A program made the position numbers and the translations under genes. 42,495 bases of DNA from an uncultured Bacteroidota bacterium. Lineage in GTDB: Bacteria; Bacteroidota; Bacteroidia; Chitinophagales; Chitinophagaceae. The stretch lies in assembly GCA_938008665.1 (NCBI GenBank), contig CALLKA010000049.1, forward strand, positions 1 to 42,495, in the 5' to 3' direction. This document shows, piece by piece, positions 1-8,910 of this stretch. The notes below the pieces were generated by a model that did not search any database, had not been told where the DNA came from, and saw only the letters and a list, made by a program, of their open reading frames with translations. Every line of letters begins with the position of its first letter. Position 1 is the first letter of the stretch.

Positions 1-1831
1 TTTGACGAATGGTGTCATTCGGTAACGGACTATTATTTTTGGTAAATCTTTCTATAATTTCTGTACCATCTGTGCTTAATAACCAGGTGCCATTGTTGGT
101 ACCCACCCATTTTCGATTAGCGCCATCTGCAATGATACAATTCACATTTTCTTTTTGAAACAATAATCCTGCAAATCCATTATTGTTTTTAATTTGGGGT
201 AAGTATGCTTTACAAGTACTAATTTCATTACAATCAAAAAGGCCAATGCCATTGTTGGTTCCTACCCACATGGTGCCATTTTTATCATCCATCATACTGG
301 TCACGGTACTACTGGGTAAATTATTATTATAAGTATTAATGATACTCCACTTTTCGCCAGCGGCATTGGGGTTATAGACCATAATGCCTTGGTATTTTGG
401 TGCAATCATCCATGCCTGCCCTTGCTGGTTAATGAACATCTTGTTGATGCCATTTAGAGAAAGGGTATTGGGCGGCGTTATTAATTTCCAATTATTATTT
501 TGTCTTTGTAAAATGCCTTGCCCTTCTAATAATGTCCAAAGGGTACCATCACTACTAAATTGAATATTGCTATAAAATCCTTTGAAAGCTGCTGGACTTG
601 CTTGTTCCATGGACCCTTTGTCGTTGTTGAATTTTAATAGTCCATCGCTACTGGTCAGCCAAATACTGCCATCATTGGGGTCCACTGCACTTGAATAACA
701 AATCGGTAAATTTTTATTACTGATTGAATTTATATTTTTCCATCCATCTTCATTGTAAATACTAAATCCTGCATCAGCGCCACCGAATGGCGCAATCAAA
801 TATTTCGAGTTGATGAAAATTTGGCCATTGATATTTCCTGCGGGTCCACCCAGTGGTAACCATTTGGTATTTGTGTTTTTAAGTAGTAGCCCATTTGTGC
901 TGTCTGCTAACCAAATATCTTTTTCATCAAATAAAAAATCAACGGGGTTTGATAAATAAATTGAATCAACAATGAGGGTACTGGTTTTATCCGCATTCGC
1001 TTTAAGTAATCCCCCTTTATTCCCATTGCTAAAACTGGCATACAACCCATCCTTATTGGCTACTATTTTTTTAATTTGACCAGTATTCAAATTAAAGTAA
1101 GGTGTTTTTAGGGGAAGTTGATAAATACTATTTGCACTCGCACTATAAACGAAATTGTTAAATTGTGATATTTTATTAATACCTAAATTATTAAAGTCGC
1201 TACTATTTTGCCATTGATTTGCAGTTATCCAATTATTTTTTAATGGGCAGGTCCAAATACCATTTTCAGTGGCTGCATATAATACATCCTGCGCGCTTAC
1301 TATTTGAAAAATTTTTGTGACTTGTCGATTGTTATTGGGAAACCAAGTATCTTTTATTTCATGTTTAATTAAATCTAATACAACAATGCCAAAGTCGGTG
1401 GATAGTAAAGCCCATTGATTTAGTAAGTAAATGTGGTTAATTTTTTTACTAGGATATAAATTGGAAAGTAGTAAATCAGTAATAGCATAAACTTGGTCTC
1501 CTTTGACAATATCTATATTACTATTGTTGTATGCGATAATTAATTGTGACTGTGCATCATCCCATGCAGAACATGCTATGGAGATATCATGAAGTCCAGT
1601 AGATTTACCTAAGAGTGCAACTTTATTTGTTGCTGTAATTGAAAAAGCTTGTTGTGTCGTTGCGCCAATGATCTTTTTATTTCCATTTGAACTATTGGCT
1701 ATGCCTAATTGTGTAACAGAACGGTTATTATAATGTTCTCTCCACTGTCCAATGCCGCCCAATACATTTTGCCCACTACTTAGCAAGGTTAAGCTTATAA
1801 ATAAAATAAAAATTGATAACCGCTGAAGCAT
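1..1831 (-). CDS. porZ: PorZ-like beta-propeller protein of the type IX secretion system, C-terminus cut off
   Basis: Reading the minus strand from the ATG at 1829-1831 gives one uninterrupted frame to the window edge, about 610 residues. It opens with a signal peptide (MLQRLSIFILFISLTLLSSG, then QNVLGG) and a segment IGQWREHYNN, typical of the N-terminus of PorZ, the surface protein that helps attach cargo in the type IX secretion system. Repeated propeller strands follow, including MWVGTNNGIGLFD and KWVGTNNGTWLL, of the kind called two-component-regulator propeller repeats. The C-terminal sorting domain would lie beyond position 1 and cannot be seen. The gene starts 18 bases after the stop of the GH3/beta-lactamase gene on the same strand, so the two are probably co-transcribed. 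Related propeller sensors of hybrid histidine kinases are an alternative, but the N-terminal motif and signal peptide favour PorZ. Confidence 0.8.
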   Translation of the reverse strand, partial: MLQRLSIFILFISLTLLSSGQNVLGGIGQWREHYNNRSVTQLGIANSSNGNKKIIGATTQQAFSITATNKVALLGKSTGLHDISIACSAWDDAQSQLIIAYNNSNIDIVKGDQVYAITDLLLSNLYPSKKINHIYLLNQWALLSTDFGIVVLDLIKHEIKDTWFPNNNRQVTKIFQIVSAQDVLYAATENGIWTCPLKNNWITANQWQNSSDFNNLGINKISQFNNFVYSASANSIYQLPLKTPYFNLNTGQIKKIVANKDGLYASFSNGNKGGLLKANADKTSTLIVDSIYLSNPVDFLFDEKDIWLADSTNGLLLKNTNTKWLPLGGPAGNINGQIFINSKYLIAPFGGADAGFSIYNEDGWKNINSISNKNLPICYSSAVDPNDGSIWLTSSDGLLKFNNDKGSMEQASPAAFKGFYSNIQFSSDGTLWTLLEGQGILQRQNNNWKLITPPNTLSLNGINKMFINQQGQAWMIAPKYQGIMVYNPNAAGEKWSIINTYNNNLPSSTVTSMMDDKNGTMWVGTNNGIGLFDCNEISTCKAYLPQIKNNNGFAGLLFQKENVNCIIADGANRKWVGTNNGTWLLSTDGTEIIERFTKNNSPLPNDTIRQ

Positions 1832-1849
1832 TATATTTTTATTTACTAA

Positions 1850-4750
1850 TTATTTTTTTTCAAGTGCACTGTAAATGGCTTCTTGAATTTTTGGACGAAG
1901 GCTTAATTCACTATACGCTTTATTATTCCGTGTTGGATAAACGCGATTTCCTAAAAATATATACAACAATCCATTTGCTGGATCTGCCCAAACACAAGGG
2001 CCTGTAAAACCAGTATGGCCAAATGTAGCAGGAGATACGCTTGCACTTGGATAGGGATCCTTTAAGCTCGCATTATTTTTTTCAGGTTTATCAAAACCCA
2101 ATCCACGACGGCTATCTTCGGTATTATAAGCCGTGAAAATTTCAATGGTACCAGGATTAAAGTATTTTTTGCCTTCCCATTCGCCTTTATTTAAAAGCAT
2201 TTCATATAATTTGGCTAAATCAGTCGCGTTACTAAACAAACCCGCATGTCCTGCAATGCCACCCATGACAGAAGCACCTTCATCATGTACTGTTCCCTGA
2301 ATCAATTCATGTCGATAGTAGTCGTCAACTTCGGTGGCGGCTATTTTATCGATACTTGTTTTTTGTAATGGTAAAAAACCTGTTGATTTCATACCTAAAG
2401 GAGCATAAAAATTTTGGGTAGTGTATTCATTCAAATTCATACCTGAGACTTCTTCTACTATTTGACCTAGAAAAATAAAATCATTATCGCTATATACATA
2501 TTTACCTGGGGTTGTAATGGGGCTGTTTAAAATTTTATTTTTTATAGTATCCATCCAATTGTCCTGCAAGTATTTGGTAGGTGTGATCATTTGATGGTGC
2601 GTTTGATCACTTACGGACACCACTAAATTATTGACAAATCCTCCTTTTGGATTTATTAAGAATTCATAAAATTTAATAAAAGGAAATAAGCCAGCTTGAT
2701 GTAAAAGCAAATCCTTTAAAGTAATTTTTGCTTTTTCATTTCCAACCACCCAAGGCAGGTAATCACCAATCGTTTTATTAATATCTACTTTGCCTTCCTC
2801 CACTAATTTCATAATTGAAACCGTGGTTGCACTAACTTTAGTAACAGAAGCCAAATCATAGCTCGTCTCTAAAGTAACAGGCGCTGAATTTTCGCCTGCT
2901 ATTTTACCATAGGCTTTGTTAAAAACAATTTTATTGTTTTTTGCTACTAAAACTTGACAACCAGGAATTGCTTTTTTTTGTATCGCATCGGCTACAATAG
3001 AATCAATCACATTTAATTTTTCAATGTTGATTCCCAATGGCGCTTCTAGTGATTCCTTTTTTGTGTAAATCGGACTCGTTTCAATGGTGTAAGTTTCACC
3101 CATGGGTAAGTTTTCACTAATGGTTACCGGCAGCGTTCCGGTTGCTTGAATTTTACCTTCCAACCAATCTAGTGCAGCATTTTGGGTAAATGTATTATCC
3201 TCGTAGGCAAATAGTATATTTTTTATTTTGTTAAAATTGGCAACAGCATAAGGGTTGCCAAAAATAAGATGCACCCAGTTTGCTGGATGATTATCATTTA
3301 AGAAGCTAATAAAGGGAGTTGGAATTTCAAACTGCTTTGCTGGACGGCGATTGTAATTATGTAGCCCAATCATTACCTGATCATATTCGGCCAATGTTTG
3401 GCTAAGGGTACTCATTTTATTAGTATCACTTGCACCTACATAAATGATTTTCACTTGGTATAGTTCCGCCAATTGTTTTGTTATGCTGTTTTCTTGCGAC
3501 TGATTTAATGCGACGTACACCATTTTTTTATTTTTATTTAAAATAGGGTGTTGCACATTTTCTTTTAAGAAGGTCAATGATTGCGAAGCCATTTTTTCCT
3601 TGATAGCAGCAACCGATTTATTTAAGTCAGCAATAATGTTTGTTGTATCAATAAAAAGGTCCTTACTTAATCCATGTTTGTATTTCGCCGCTAAAACTTT
3701 TCGAACTCGATCTTTGATATCTTTTCTACTGATTCTTTTTTCTCTAATTGCAGATCTAATTTTTTTAATGGTTTGGTCTATATCACCAGGTAAGCAAAGC
3801 ATATCATTTCCTGCAATGATGGCTTGGACATTTGCTTCTCCTTGCGGAAAATAATTACTAATGGCTTTCATTTCTAGTGCATCTGTAACACTGATGCCTT
3901 TGAATCCTAGCTCGTTTTTAAGTAATCCATTCACTGCTTTCGGCGACAAGGATGTTGCTAAATTTTTTGTTGCATCAATGGAGGGTACTGACAAGTGCGC
4001 CACCATTATAGATTCAATACCTGCGTTAATCAATGCTTTAAATGGCACTAATTCCATGGAATCTAATTGTTCCTTTGTTTTATTAATAATAGGAATATCT
4101 AAATGAGAATCCACCGACACATCACCATGCCCTGGAAAATGTTTTGCCGTTGCCATTACGCCGTTATCCTGCATCCCTTTCATATAGGCAATACTGTAAT
4201 CAGTTACAATTTTTTTGTTTTGACCAAAGCTTCGATCATTAATTACAGGATTCGCTGGGTTGTTATTAATATCTGCGTCGGGTGCGTAATTCACTTGTAT
4301 GCCTAATCTTTTACATTGCGCCGCAATAGCTGCACCCATTTCATATACTAAATTATTAGCTGGCATGGCGCCTAATGAAAGTTGTCTTGGAAACATTTCT
4401 ACACTATCCAATCGCATACCTACGCCCCATTCTGCATCCATTGTAATTAACAAAGGTGTTTTGGCAATGGATTGATAATAGTTGGTATGTAAAGCCTCTC
4501 TAACGGGACCACCTTGAAAAAAACAAAGGCCACCGACATTATATTTTTTTATTAACGACCCTAGTGAATCTACTTTATTGTTATCCCAATTGCTATGCGC
4601 TCTAATAATCATTAACTGCGCAATTTTTTGATTAAAGGAAAGGGAGTTGTATTTTTTTCTTAGCCATTTTTTTTCATCATTACTTTGCGCGTTGGCTGCT
4701 TGTATTGTCAAAAAAGAAATGAATACAATTTGAATAAACTTTTTAAGCAT
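1850..4750 (-). CDS. GH3 beta-N-acetylhexosaminidase-like domain fused to a class C beta-lactamase/serine hydrolase domain
   Basis: This 966-residue exported protein has a signal peptide (residues 1-21, ending ANA-Q). Residues about 30-365 are a glycoside hydrolase family 3 domain with the NagZ-type loop KHFPGHGD (203-210) and DSH (214-216), which supplies the general acid/base, and the nucleophile Asp290 in VTDALEM. Residues about 380-560 are the GH3 C-terminal alpha/beta sandwich. Residues about 575-960 are a beta-lactamase-family hydrolase with S635-x-x-K638, a YSD triad at 753-755 in place of the usual YxN, and a terminal GHTG (911-914). The family cleaves N-acetylglucosamine from peptidoglycan or chitin-type oligomers; the second domain probably acts on a peptide or ester bond, not necessarily a drug. 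This two-domain layout is known in Bacteroidota. The porZ-like gene follows 18 bases downstream. Confidence 0.9.
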   Translation of the reverse strand: MLKKFIQIVFISFLTIQAANAQSNDEKKWLRKKYNSLSFNQKIAQLMIIRAHSNWDNNKVDSLGSLIKKYNVGGLCFFQGGPVREALHTNYYQSIAKTPLLITMDAEWGVGMRLDSVEMFPRQLSLGAMPANNLVYEMGAAIAAQCKRLGIQVNYAPDADINNNPANPVINDRSFGQNKKIVTDYSIAYMKGMQDNGVMATAKHFPGHGDVSVDSHLDIPIINKTKEQLDSMELVPFKALINAGIESIMVAHLSVPSIDATKNLATSLSPKAVNGLLKNELGFKGISVTDALEMKAISNYFPQGEANVQAIIAGNDMLCLPGDIDQTIKKIRSAIREKRISRKDIKDRVRKVLAAKYKHGLSKDLFIDTTNIIADLNKSVAAIKEKMASQSLTFLKENVQHPILNKNKKMVYVALNQSQENSITKQLAELYQVKIIYVGASDTNKMSTLSQTLAEYDQVMIGLHNYNRRPAKQFEIPTPFISFLNDNHPANWVHLIFGNPYAVANFNKIKNILFAYEDNTFTQNAALDWLEGKIQATGTLPVTISENLPMGETYTIETSPIYTKKESLEAPLGINIEKLNVIDSIVADAIQKKAIPGCQVLVAKNNKIVFNKAYGKIAGENSAPVTLETSYDLASVTKVSATTVSIMKLVEEGKVDINKTIGDYLPWVVGNEKAKITLKDLLLHQAGLFPFIKFYEFLINPKGGFVNNLVVSVSDQTHHQMITPTKYLQDNWMDTIKNKILNSPITTPGKYVYSDNDFIFLGQIVEEVSGMNLNEYTTQNFYAPLGMKSTGFLPLQKTSIDKIAATEVDDYYRHELIQGTVHDEGASVMGGIAGHAGLFSNATDLAKLYEMLLNKGEWEGKKYFNPGTIEIFTAYNTEDSRRGLGFDKPEKNNASLKDPYPSASVSPATFGHTGFTGPCVWADPANGLLYIFLGNRVYPTRNNKAYSELSLRPKIQEAIYSALEKK

Positions 4751-4826
4751 AGAACAATTTTTTGTTAAAATAAATCCGGACTCTTTGTGTTAGCGTTGGA
4801 TAATAAGTATTGCAATTTAAGGATAA

Positions 4827-4860
4827 AAAAAAGCTTACCCTTGTTTGAGTAAGCTTTTTT
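4827..4860 (-). terminator. Rho-independent terminator, A/T-flanked hairpin
   Basis: AAAAAAGCTTAC (4827-4838) pairs perfectly with GTAAGCTTTTTT (4849-4860) around a 10-base loop. It reads as a terminator on either strand. On the minus strand it lies downstream of the DUF5606 gene and of the possible structured RNA, and 76 bases before the GH3 gene, so it separates those transcripts. Confidence 0.8.
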
Positions 4861-4983
4861 ATTAGGTAACCGGTTCGTTCAAAGTCCGGTAGCATATTTT
4901 GTATCCGTAAACAAGTGATCCCCATGTTTTAAACCTAAATTTAATAGGGGTATCCATTGCGATTTTCCCAGGACTAAATTGTC
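4861..4983 (-). ncRNA. Possible structured RNA or structured 3' UTR ending in the terminator at 4827-4860
   Basis: This 123-base stretch lies between the stop of the DUF5606 gene and a strong terminator on the minus strand and has no convincing reading frame. It can fold into two GC-containing hairpins: GATCCCC (4917-4923) with GGGG-T-ATC (4947-4954, one bulged base), and ACCGG (4869-4873) with CCGGT (4886-4890). A row of hairpins ending in a terminator fits a small RNA, such as a 6S-like or trans-acting RNA, or simply a structured 3' UTR. I do not recognise a known family, and the call rests only on hairpins found by eye. Confidence 0.25.
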
Positions 4984-5397
4984 CTATGCCTTTTCTTCTT
5001 CCACATCTTCGTCTGCAGGTAACACTGGTTCAACACCTGCTTTTTGAAGCTGAGCAAACCACTTTACCATTTTCTTCATATCGCTAGGGTATACGCGTTC
5101 AAAATCCATTTTTGGGTATACCTTTTTAAAGTAAGCTTGTGTCGCTTTTGGGTCCTTTTCGTCGGGTAATTTTTCCTTTGATTTGCCCATTTCAATAAAT
5201 ATTTCCGCTAGGAACACATTATCGTGGGTCGTGAACACTTCAATACTTTCCAAATGAGAGAATTGGTGGGCTCTTGAGCTAATGAATTGAGTGGTATTGT
5301 TTTCGAGTGATCTTGCGATGGCGCCGTCACTTTTACTAGTCAATAATTCGAATAAACCTGACATACCTGAAACCGAGATCAATTTGTTGTATTCCAT
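4984..5397 (-). CDS. DUF5606 family protein, conserved in Bacteroidota
   Basis: This 137-residue soluble protein begins MEYNKLISVSGMSGLFELL, matching the family pattern in which an 'ISVSGxxGLFxLL' strand is followed by a region fixing residues such as ISSRAHQFSHLESIEVFT. The N-terminal half (about 1-70) resembles a small beta-barrel; residues 75-120 carry the family's helical part with a YFKKVYPxxDFxRVYPSDMKKMVKWF pattern. The C-terminus is acidic (DEDVEEEKA). No signal peptide or membrane segment is present. The biochemical role of DUF5606 is unknown; it is widespread and usually single-copy in the phylum. It is transcribed divergently from the DegT aminotransferase gene. Confidence 0.8.
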   Translation of the reverse strand: MEYNKLISVSGMSGLFELLTSKSDGAIARSLENNTTQFISSRAHQFSHLESIEVFTTHDNVFLAEIFIEMGKSKEKLPDEKDPKATQAYFKKVYPKMDFERVYPSDMKKMVKWFAQLQKAGVEPVLPADEDVEEEKA

Positions 5398-5462
5398 ATA
5401 AACGGTGCGTTTTTTTTACGGGCGCAAATTACTGAAAAACACCCAATTTTCATTTTTTAAAC

Positions 5463-5470
5463 TACCTTTG
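5463..5470 (+). promoter_or_regulatory. Bacteroidota -7 promoter element, TACCTTTG
   Basis: TACCTTTG matches the phylum's TAnnTTTG element exactly and lies 22 bases before the ATG of the DegT-type aminotransferase gene, the first gene of the rpoN unit. A clear -33 TTTG is not visible at the expected spacing. Confidence 0.5.
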
Positions 5471-5492
5471 TTTATCATAAAAAATCAAGCAT

Positions 5493-6692
5493 ATGCCTGG
5501 GTTTGAATTATTTGGGGAAGAAGAAAAAAAACAAGTAAATGAGGTCTTGGAAACCGGAATTTTGATGCGTTATGGCTTTGATGGACCAAGAAATGGAATG
5601 TGGAAATCCAAAGAGCTTGAAGCTGCAGTATGCAACACTTTCGGTTCACAATATGCACAACTTACCTCTAGTGGAACCGCTGCCTTGACAACAGCGATGG
5701 CGGCCTTAGGCGTGGGTGCTGGAGACGAGGTAATTATGCCAGCATTTACCTTTGTAGCAAGTTTTGAAGCAATCTTAAGTATGGGTGCCATTCCGGTATT
5801 GGTTGATATTGATGAAAGCTTGACTTTGTCGCCAGCAGCTGTAAAAGCAGCGATTACATCGAAAACAAAGTGTGTGATGCCAGTGCATATGTGTGGTAGC
5901 ATGGCGGATATGGATGCATTGGTGGCGATTTGTAAAGAACATAATTTGATTTTACTAGAAGATGCTTGTCAAAGTATTGGTGGAACATATAAAGGAAAGC
6001 ATTTGGGAACCATTGGCCACGCGGGCACTTTTTCCTTTGATTTTGTAAAGACAATCACTTGCGGGGAAGGGGGTGTAGTGATGACCAATGATAAGGAGGT
6101 ATATACCAAATCGGATGCGTTTACTGATCATGGACACGATCACTTAGGGGTAGATAGAGGCGCGGATTTACATCCAGCATTGGGATATAACTTCCGTATT
6201 AGTGAATTACATGCAGCGGTGGGTTTGGCGCAAATAAAAAAATTAGCTACTTTTTTAGCAATTCAAAAAAAGAATAATCAAATCTTACGCTCTTATTTAG
6301 AACAGGTACCTGGCATTCAATTTAGAGTAGTGCCTGATCCTGCAGGGGATAGCGGAAGCTTCTTAACTTGGTTCTTGCCAAGTCAAGCCCATACAGAAAA
6401 AGCCATTGCTGCTTTTAAGGAAGCTGGCATATTTGCAGGTAATTTTTATTGGTTTGCAAATAATTGGCACTACATCAGGAAATGGGATCATTTAAAAAAT
6501 GCGACTAGTTTATACCCATTGTCTGAGGCGCAACAAAATGCATTGATTGCGTTGCAACATGCTGACTTTTCAAAGAGTGATGCCATAATGAGTAAATGTA
6601 TTTCTACTGCAATTAGTTTGTTGTGGACGGAAGAACAAGTGCATGAAAAGGGTGCTAAATTTTTACAGGTTTTACAACAAACACTTTCCTAA
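5493..6692 (+). CDS. DegT/DnrJ/EryC1/StrS-family PLP-dependent aminotransferase
   Basis: This 399-residue fold-type I PLP enzyme has the family's substrate and cofactor motifs. SSGTAAL (59-65) is the phosphate-binding loop, EDACQS (156-161) has the Asp that contacts the pyridine nitrogen, and SFDFVKTITCGEGG (181-194) carries the Schiff-base lysine, Lys186. Family members transaminate keto-sugars for surface polysaccharides, and a few act on other substrates; the substrate cannot be told from sequence. No other sugar-biosynthesis gene is nearby, which is unusual for a polysaccharide gene. It ends 12 bases before rpoN and is probably the first gene of that transcription unit, with a TAnnTTTG element upstream. 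Confidence 0.87.
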   Translation: MPGFELFGEEEKKQVNEVLETGILMRYGFDGPRNGMWKSKELEAAVCNTFGSQYAQLTSSGTAALTTAMAALGVGAGDEVIMPAFTFVASFEAILSMGAIPVLVDIDESLTLSPAAVKAAITSKTKCVMPVHMCGSMADMDALVAICKEHNLILLEDACQSIGGTYKGKHLGTIGHAGTFSFDFVKTITCGEGGVVMTNDKEVYTKSDAFTDHGHDHLGVDRGADLHPALGYNFRISELHAAVGLAQIKKLATFLAIQKKNNQILRSYLEQVPGIQFRVVPDPAGDSGSFLTWFLPSQAHTEKAIAAFKEAGIFAGNFYWFANNWHYIRKWDHLKNATSLYPLSEAQQNALIALQHADFSKSDAIMSKCISTAISLLWTEEQVHEKGAKFLQVLQQTLS

Positions 6693-6704
6693 AAGTCATC
6701 ACCC

Positions 6705-8240
6705 ATGTCATTAGGACAGTCATTGCAACAAAGGCAGCTACAGCGTTTATCGCCACAGCAAATTCAATTAATGAAATTGTTGCAAATTCCGTCTGCCCAA
6801 ATTGAACAAAGAATTAAAGAAGAAATGGAGGAGAATCCTGCATTGGAAATGAATGCAGATTTATTAGATACGGATACTTCAGCGGCAGCAGATGATTTAA
6901 ATGATGAGTTTTTACAAGGCGCTAATGAGGAAGAAGAGGCCGTACCGGTAGATGAGTTTGAAATGAGCAATGAGGATTTGAATGAATATAATTATGATGA
7001 GGATGTGGCTGATTACAAAACCAAAGATGACTTTTATCCAGAATTAGATAATGATGTTGTCATTCCCATTAAAGCGGAAGTGAGTTTGAACGAGCTATTG
7101 CTAAATCAATTGAATATGTTAGCATTAGATGAAACTTCATTTAAAATAGCAGAACAAATTATAGGGAGTTTAGAAGATGATGGTTATTTGCGACGTGCAT
7201 TAACATCTATTGCCGATGACTTGGCGTTTAAGCAAAGTATGTGGGTAGATGAAAAAGACATTGAAAAAATATTACTTCAAGTACAACAATTCGATCCAGC
7301 TGGTATTGCAGCAAGAGATTTACAGGAGTGTTTGTTATTACAATTAAAACGAAAGCAAGCCGATGCTCGTATGACCAATAGTATTGATGCAAATCATGCA
7401 AGTTTGGATCCTATTAAGTTGGCGATAGTAGTGATTGAAAAATATTTTGAAGAATTTACACGCAAACACTATGATAAAATTCAAAAAAGTTTGCATTTAA
7501 ATGAAGTTGAAATTAAGGGGGTGTTGCAGCAAATTCTAAATTTAAATCCAAGACCAGGTGCAGACACAAGTGAGCCGCATAAGTCTGAAATGTATATCAT
7601 ACCGGATTTTACAGTGACAATTAATAATGGTATTGTTGAGTTGACCTTAAATAGCCGCAATGCGCCACCCTTAATCATCAGTGATGATTATAAAATGATG
7701 TTAAAGGAATACGAACGCGGTAAAAAACAAGACAAGTCTCAAAAGGAAGCAGTATTTTTCATCAAACAAAAAATTGATGCTGCAAAATGGTTCATTGAAA
7801 TGATTCAGCAAAGGCAGCAAACCTTATTGAAAACGATGAAAGCAATTTTAGCGCATCAACAAAGCTTTTTTACCACGGGGGATACAACACAGTTGCGACC
7901 TATGATTTTAAAAGATATAGCGGCTGCTACTGGACTGGACGTGTCAACCGTAAGTAGGGTAGCGAATAGTAAGTATGTGCTTACTGAATTTGGTACTTAT
8001 TTATTAAAATATTTTTTTAGTGAATCACTAACTACTGATTCTGGCGAGGAAGTTAGTACGAAGGAAGTGAAAGCCATATTACTTGAATTCATTCAACAAG
8101 AAGACAAACACAAACCATTAAGTGACGATGAGTTGACACATCAGTTGCAGCAAAGGGGGTACAATATTGCAAGACGTACCGTTGCTAAATACAGAGAACA
8201 ATTAAATATTCCTGTTGCCAGGTTGCGAAAGGAACTTTAA
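6705..8240 (+). CDS. rpoN: RNA polymerase sigma-54 factor RpoN
   Basis: This 511-residue protein has the full sigma-54 architecture. Region I is Gln/Leu-rich (SLGQSLQQRQLQRLSPQQI, residues 2-20, through EENPALE), where enhancer-binding activators act. Residues about 50-125 form an acidic, poorly conserved linker, and residues about 125-400 the core-binding region. A helix-turn-helix lies at about 402-431 (ILKDIAAATGLDVSTVSRV), and the RpoN box ARRTVAKYRE at 489-498 recognises the -24 element. Sigma-54 directs RNA polymerase to -24/-12 promoters and needs an AAA+ activator, none of which is encoded in this window. It follows the DegT gene by 12 bases and precedes the PAP2-like gene by 13. Confidence 0.97.
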   Translation: MSLGQSLQQRQLQRLSPQQIQLMKLLQIPSAQIEQRIKEEMEENPALEMNADLLDTDTSAAADDLNDEFLQGANEEEEAVPVDEFEMSNEDLNEYNYDEDVADYKTKDDFYPELDNDVVIPIKAEVSLNELLLNQLNMLALDETSFKIAEQIIGSLEDDGYLRRALTSIADDLAFKQSMWVDEKDIEKILLQVQQFDPAGIAARDLQECLLLQLKRKQADARMTNSIDANHASLDPIKLAIVVIEKYFEEFTRKHYDKIQKSLHLNEVEIKGVLQQILNLNPRPGADTSEPHKSEMYIIPDFTVTINNGIVELTLNSRNAPPLIISDDYKMMLKEYERGKKQDKSQKEAVFFIKQKIDAAKWFIEMIQQRQQTLLKTMKAILAHQQSFFTTGDTTQLRPMILKDIAAATGLDVSTVSRVANSKYVLTEFGTYLLKYFFSESLTTDSGEEVSTKEVKAILLEFIQQEDKHKPLSDDELTHQLQQRGYNIARRTVAKYREQLNIPVARLRKEL

Positions 8241-8253
8241 TCAAATTTAATTT

Positions 8254-8895
8254 ATGCAAAACAATTCCCCCGGTAAGCTATCTAAATTTTTTGGACAAAT
8301 CATTTCCTTTATTTTTCATCCCTTATTTGTCCCTACTTATTTTATTTTATATTTAATTAAAGTAGTGCCATTTGAATTTGTTGGAATTACCGATTGGCAA
8401 TTACAGCTTCGCGTTTTCAGTGTGTTTTGGCTAACCGCTTTTTTTCCTGCATTTGCGGTTTTTTTACTTTGGAGATTAAAATTTAGCGAATCTATTTTTT
8501 TAAGAACACAAAAGGATCGAATTATTCCCTATGTCATTGTGATGTTTTTTTATTGGTGGATGTATTATTTAAGTCGCAATTTTTCAGACCAGCCAATCGT
8601 ATTAAAATATTTTTATTTTGGTGTTTTCATTGCAAGCGCCTTGGGGCTCATTGTTAATAATTTTATAAAAGTGAGCTTGCATGGCATGGGCATTGGAGGC
8701 CTACTTACAGCGGTAATATTCGTTGGGATAAAATATCCAATTAATAATATCATATGGGATATAGCCATACTATTCATTGCTGGTATTGTGATTAGTGCAA
8801 GAATGATGGTGAGTGATCATACAAATAAGGAGCTAACGATTGGGTTGGGTATTGGTATTATTACACAAACACTAGCTTATTTTTGGGTTGGGTAA
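8254..8895 (+). CDS. PAP2-like integral membrane protein with degenerate phosphatase motifs
   Basis: This 213-residue protein has about six hydrophobic segments and no signal peptide. It resembles the small PAP2-like membrane proteins of Bacteroidota. The three phosphatase motifs are present only in outline: KDRIIPY in place of KxxxxxxRP, SLHGMGIGG in place of PSGH, and SARMMVSDHTNKE in place of SRxxxxxHxxxD, with Glu where the last Asp should be. The usual PAP2 function is dephosphorylating lipid phosphates such as undecaprenyl pyrophosphate. The lost residues make catalysis uncertain here. It sits between rpoN and the RND exporter gene, 13 and 15 bases from them. Confidence 0.65.
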   Translation: MQNNSPGKLSKFFGQIISFIFHPLFVPTYFILYLIKVVPFEFVGITDWQLQLRVFSVFWLTAFFPAFAVFLLWRLKFSESIFLRTQKDRIIPYVIVMFFYWWMYYLSRNFSDQPIVLKYFYFGVFIASALGLIVNNFIKVSLHGMGIGGLLTAVIFVGIKYPINNIIWDIAILFIAGIVISARMMVSDHTNKELTIGLGIGIITQTLAYFWVG

Positions 8896-8910
8896 CATTA
8901 AATTAAAACT

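Noticed and set aside
1850..4750. Antibiotic resistance from the beta-lactamase-like domain
   Set aside because: The domain is fused to a GH3 glycosidase and belongs to the broad serine hydrolase family; nothing shows beta-lactam specificity.
4743..4925. A 60-residue minus-strand frame between the DUF5606 and GH3 genes
   Set aside because: It spans the terminator at 4827-4860 and overlaps the GH3 start; the translation has no family-like features.
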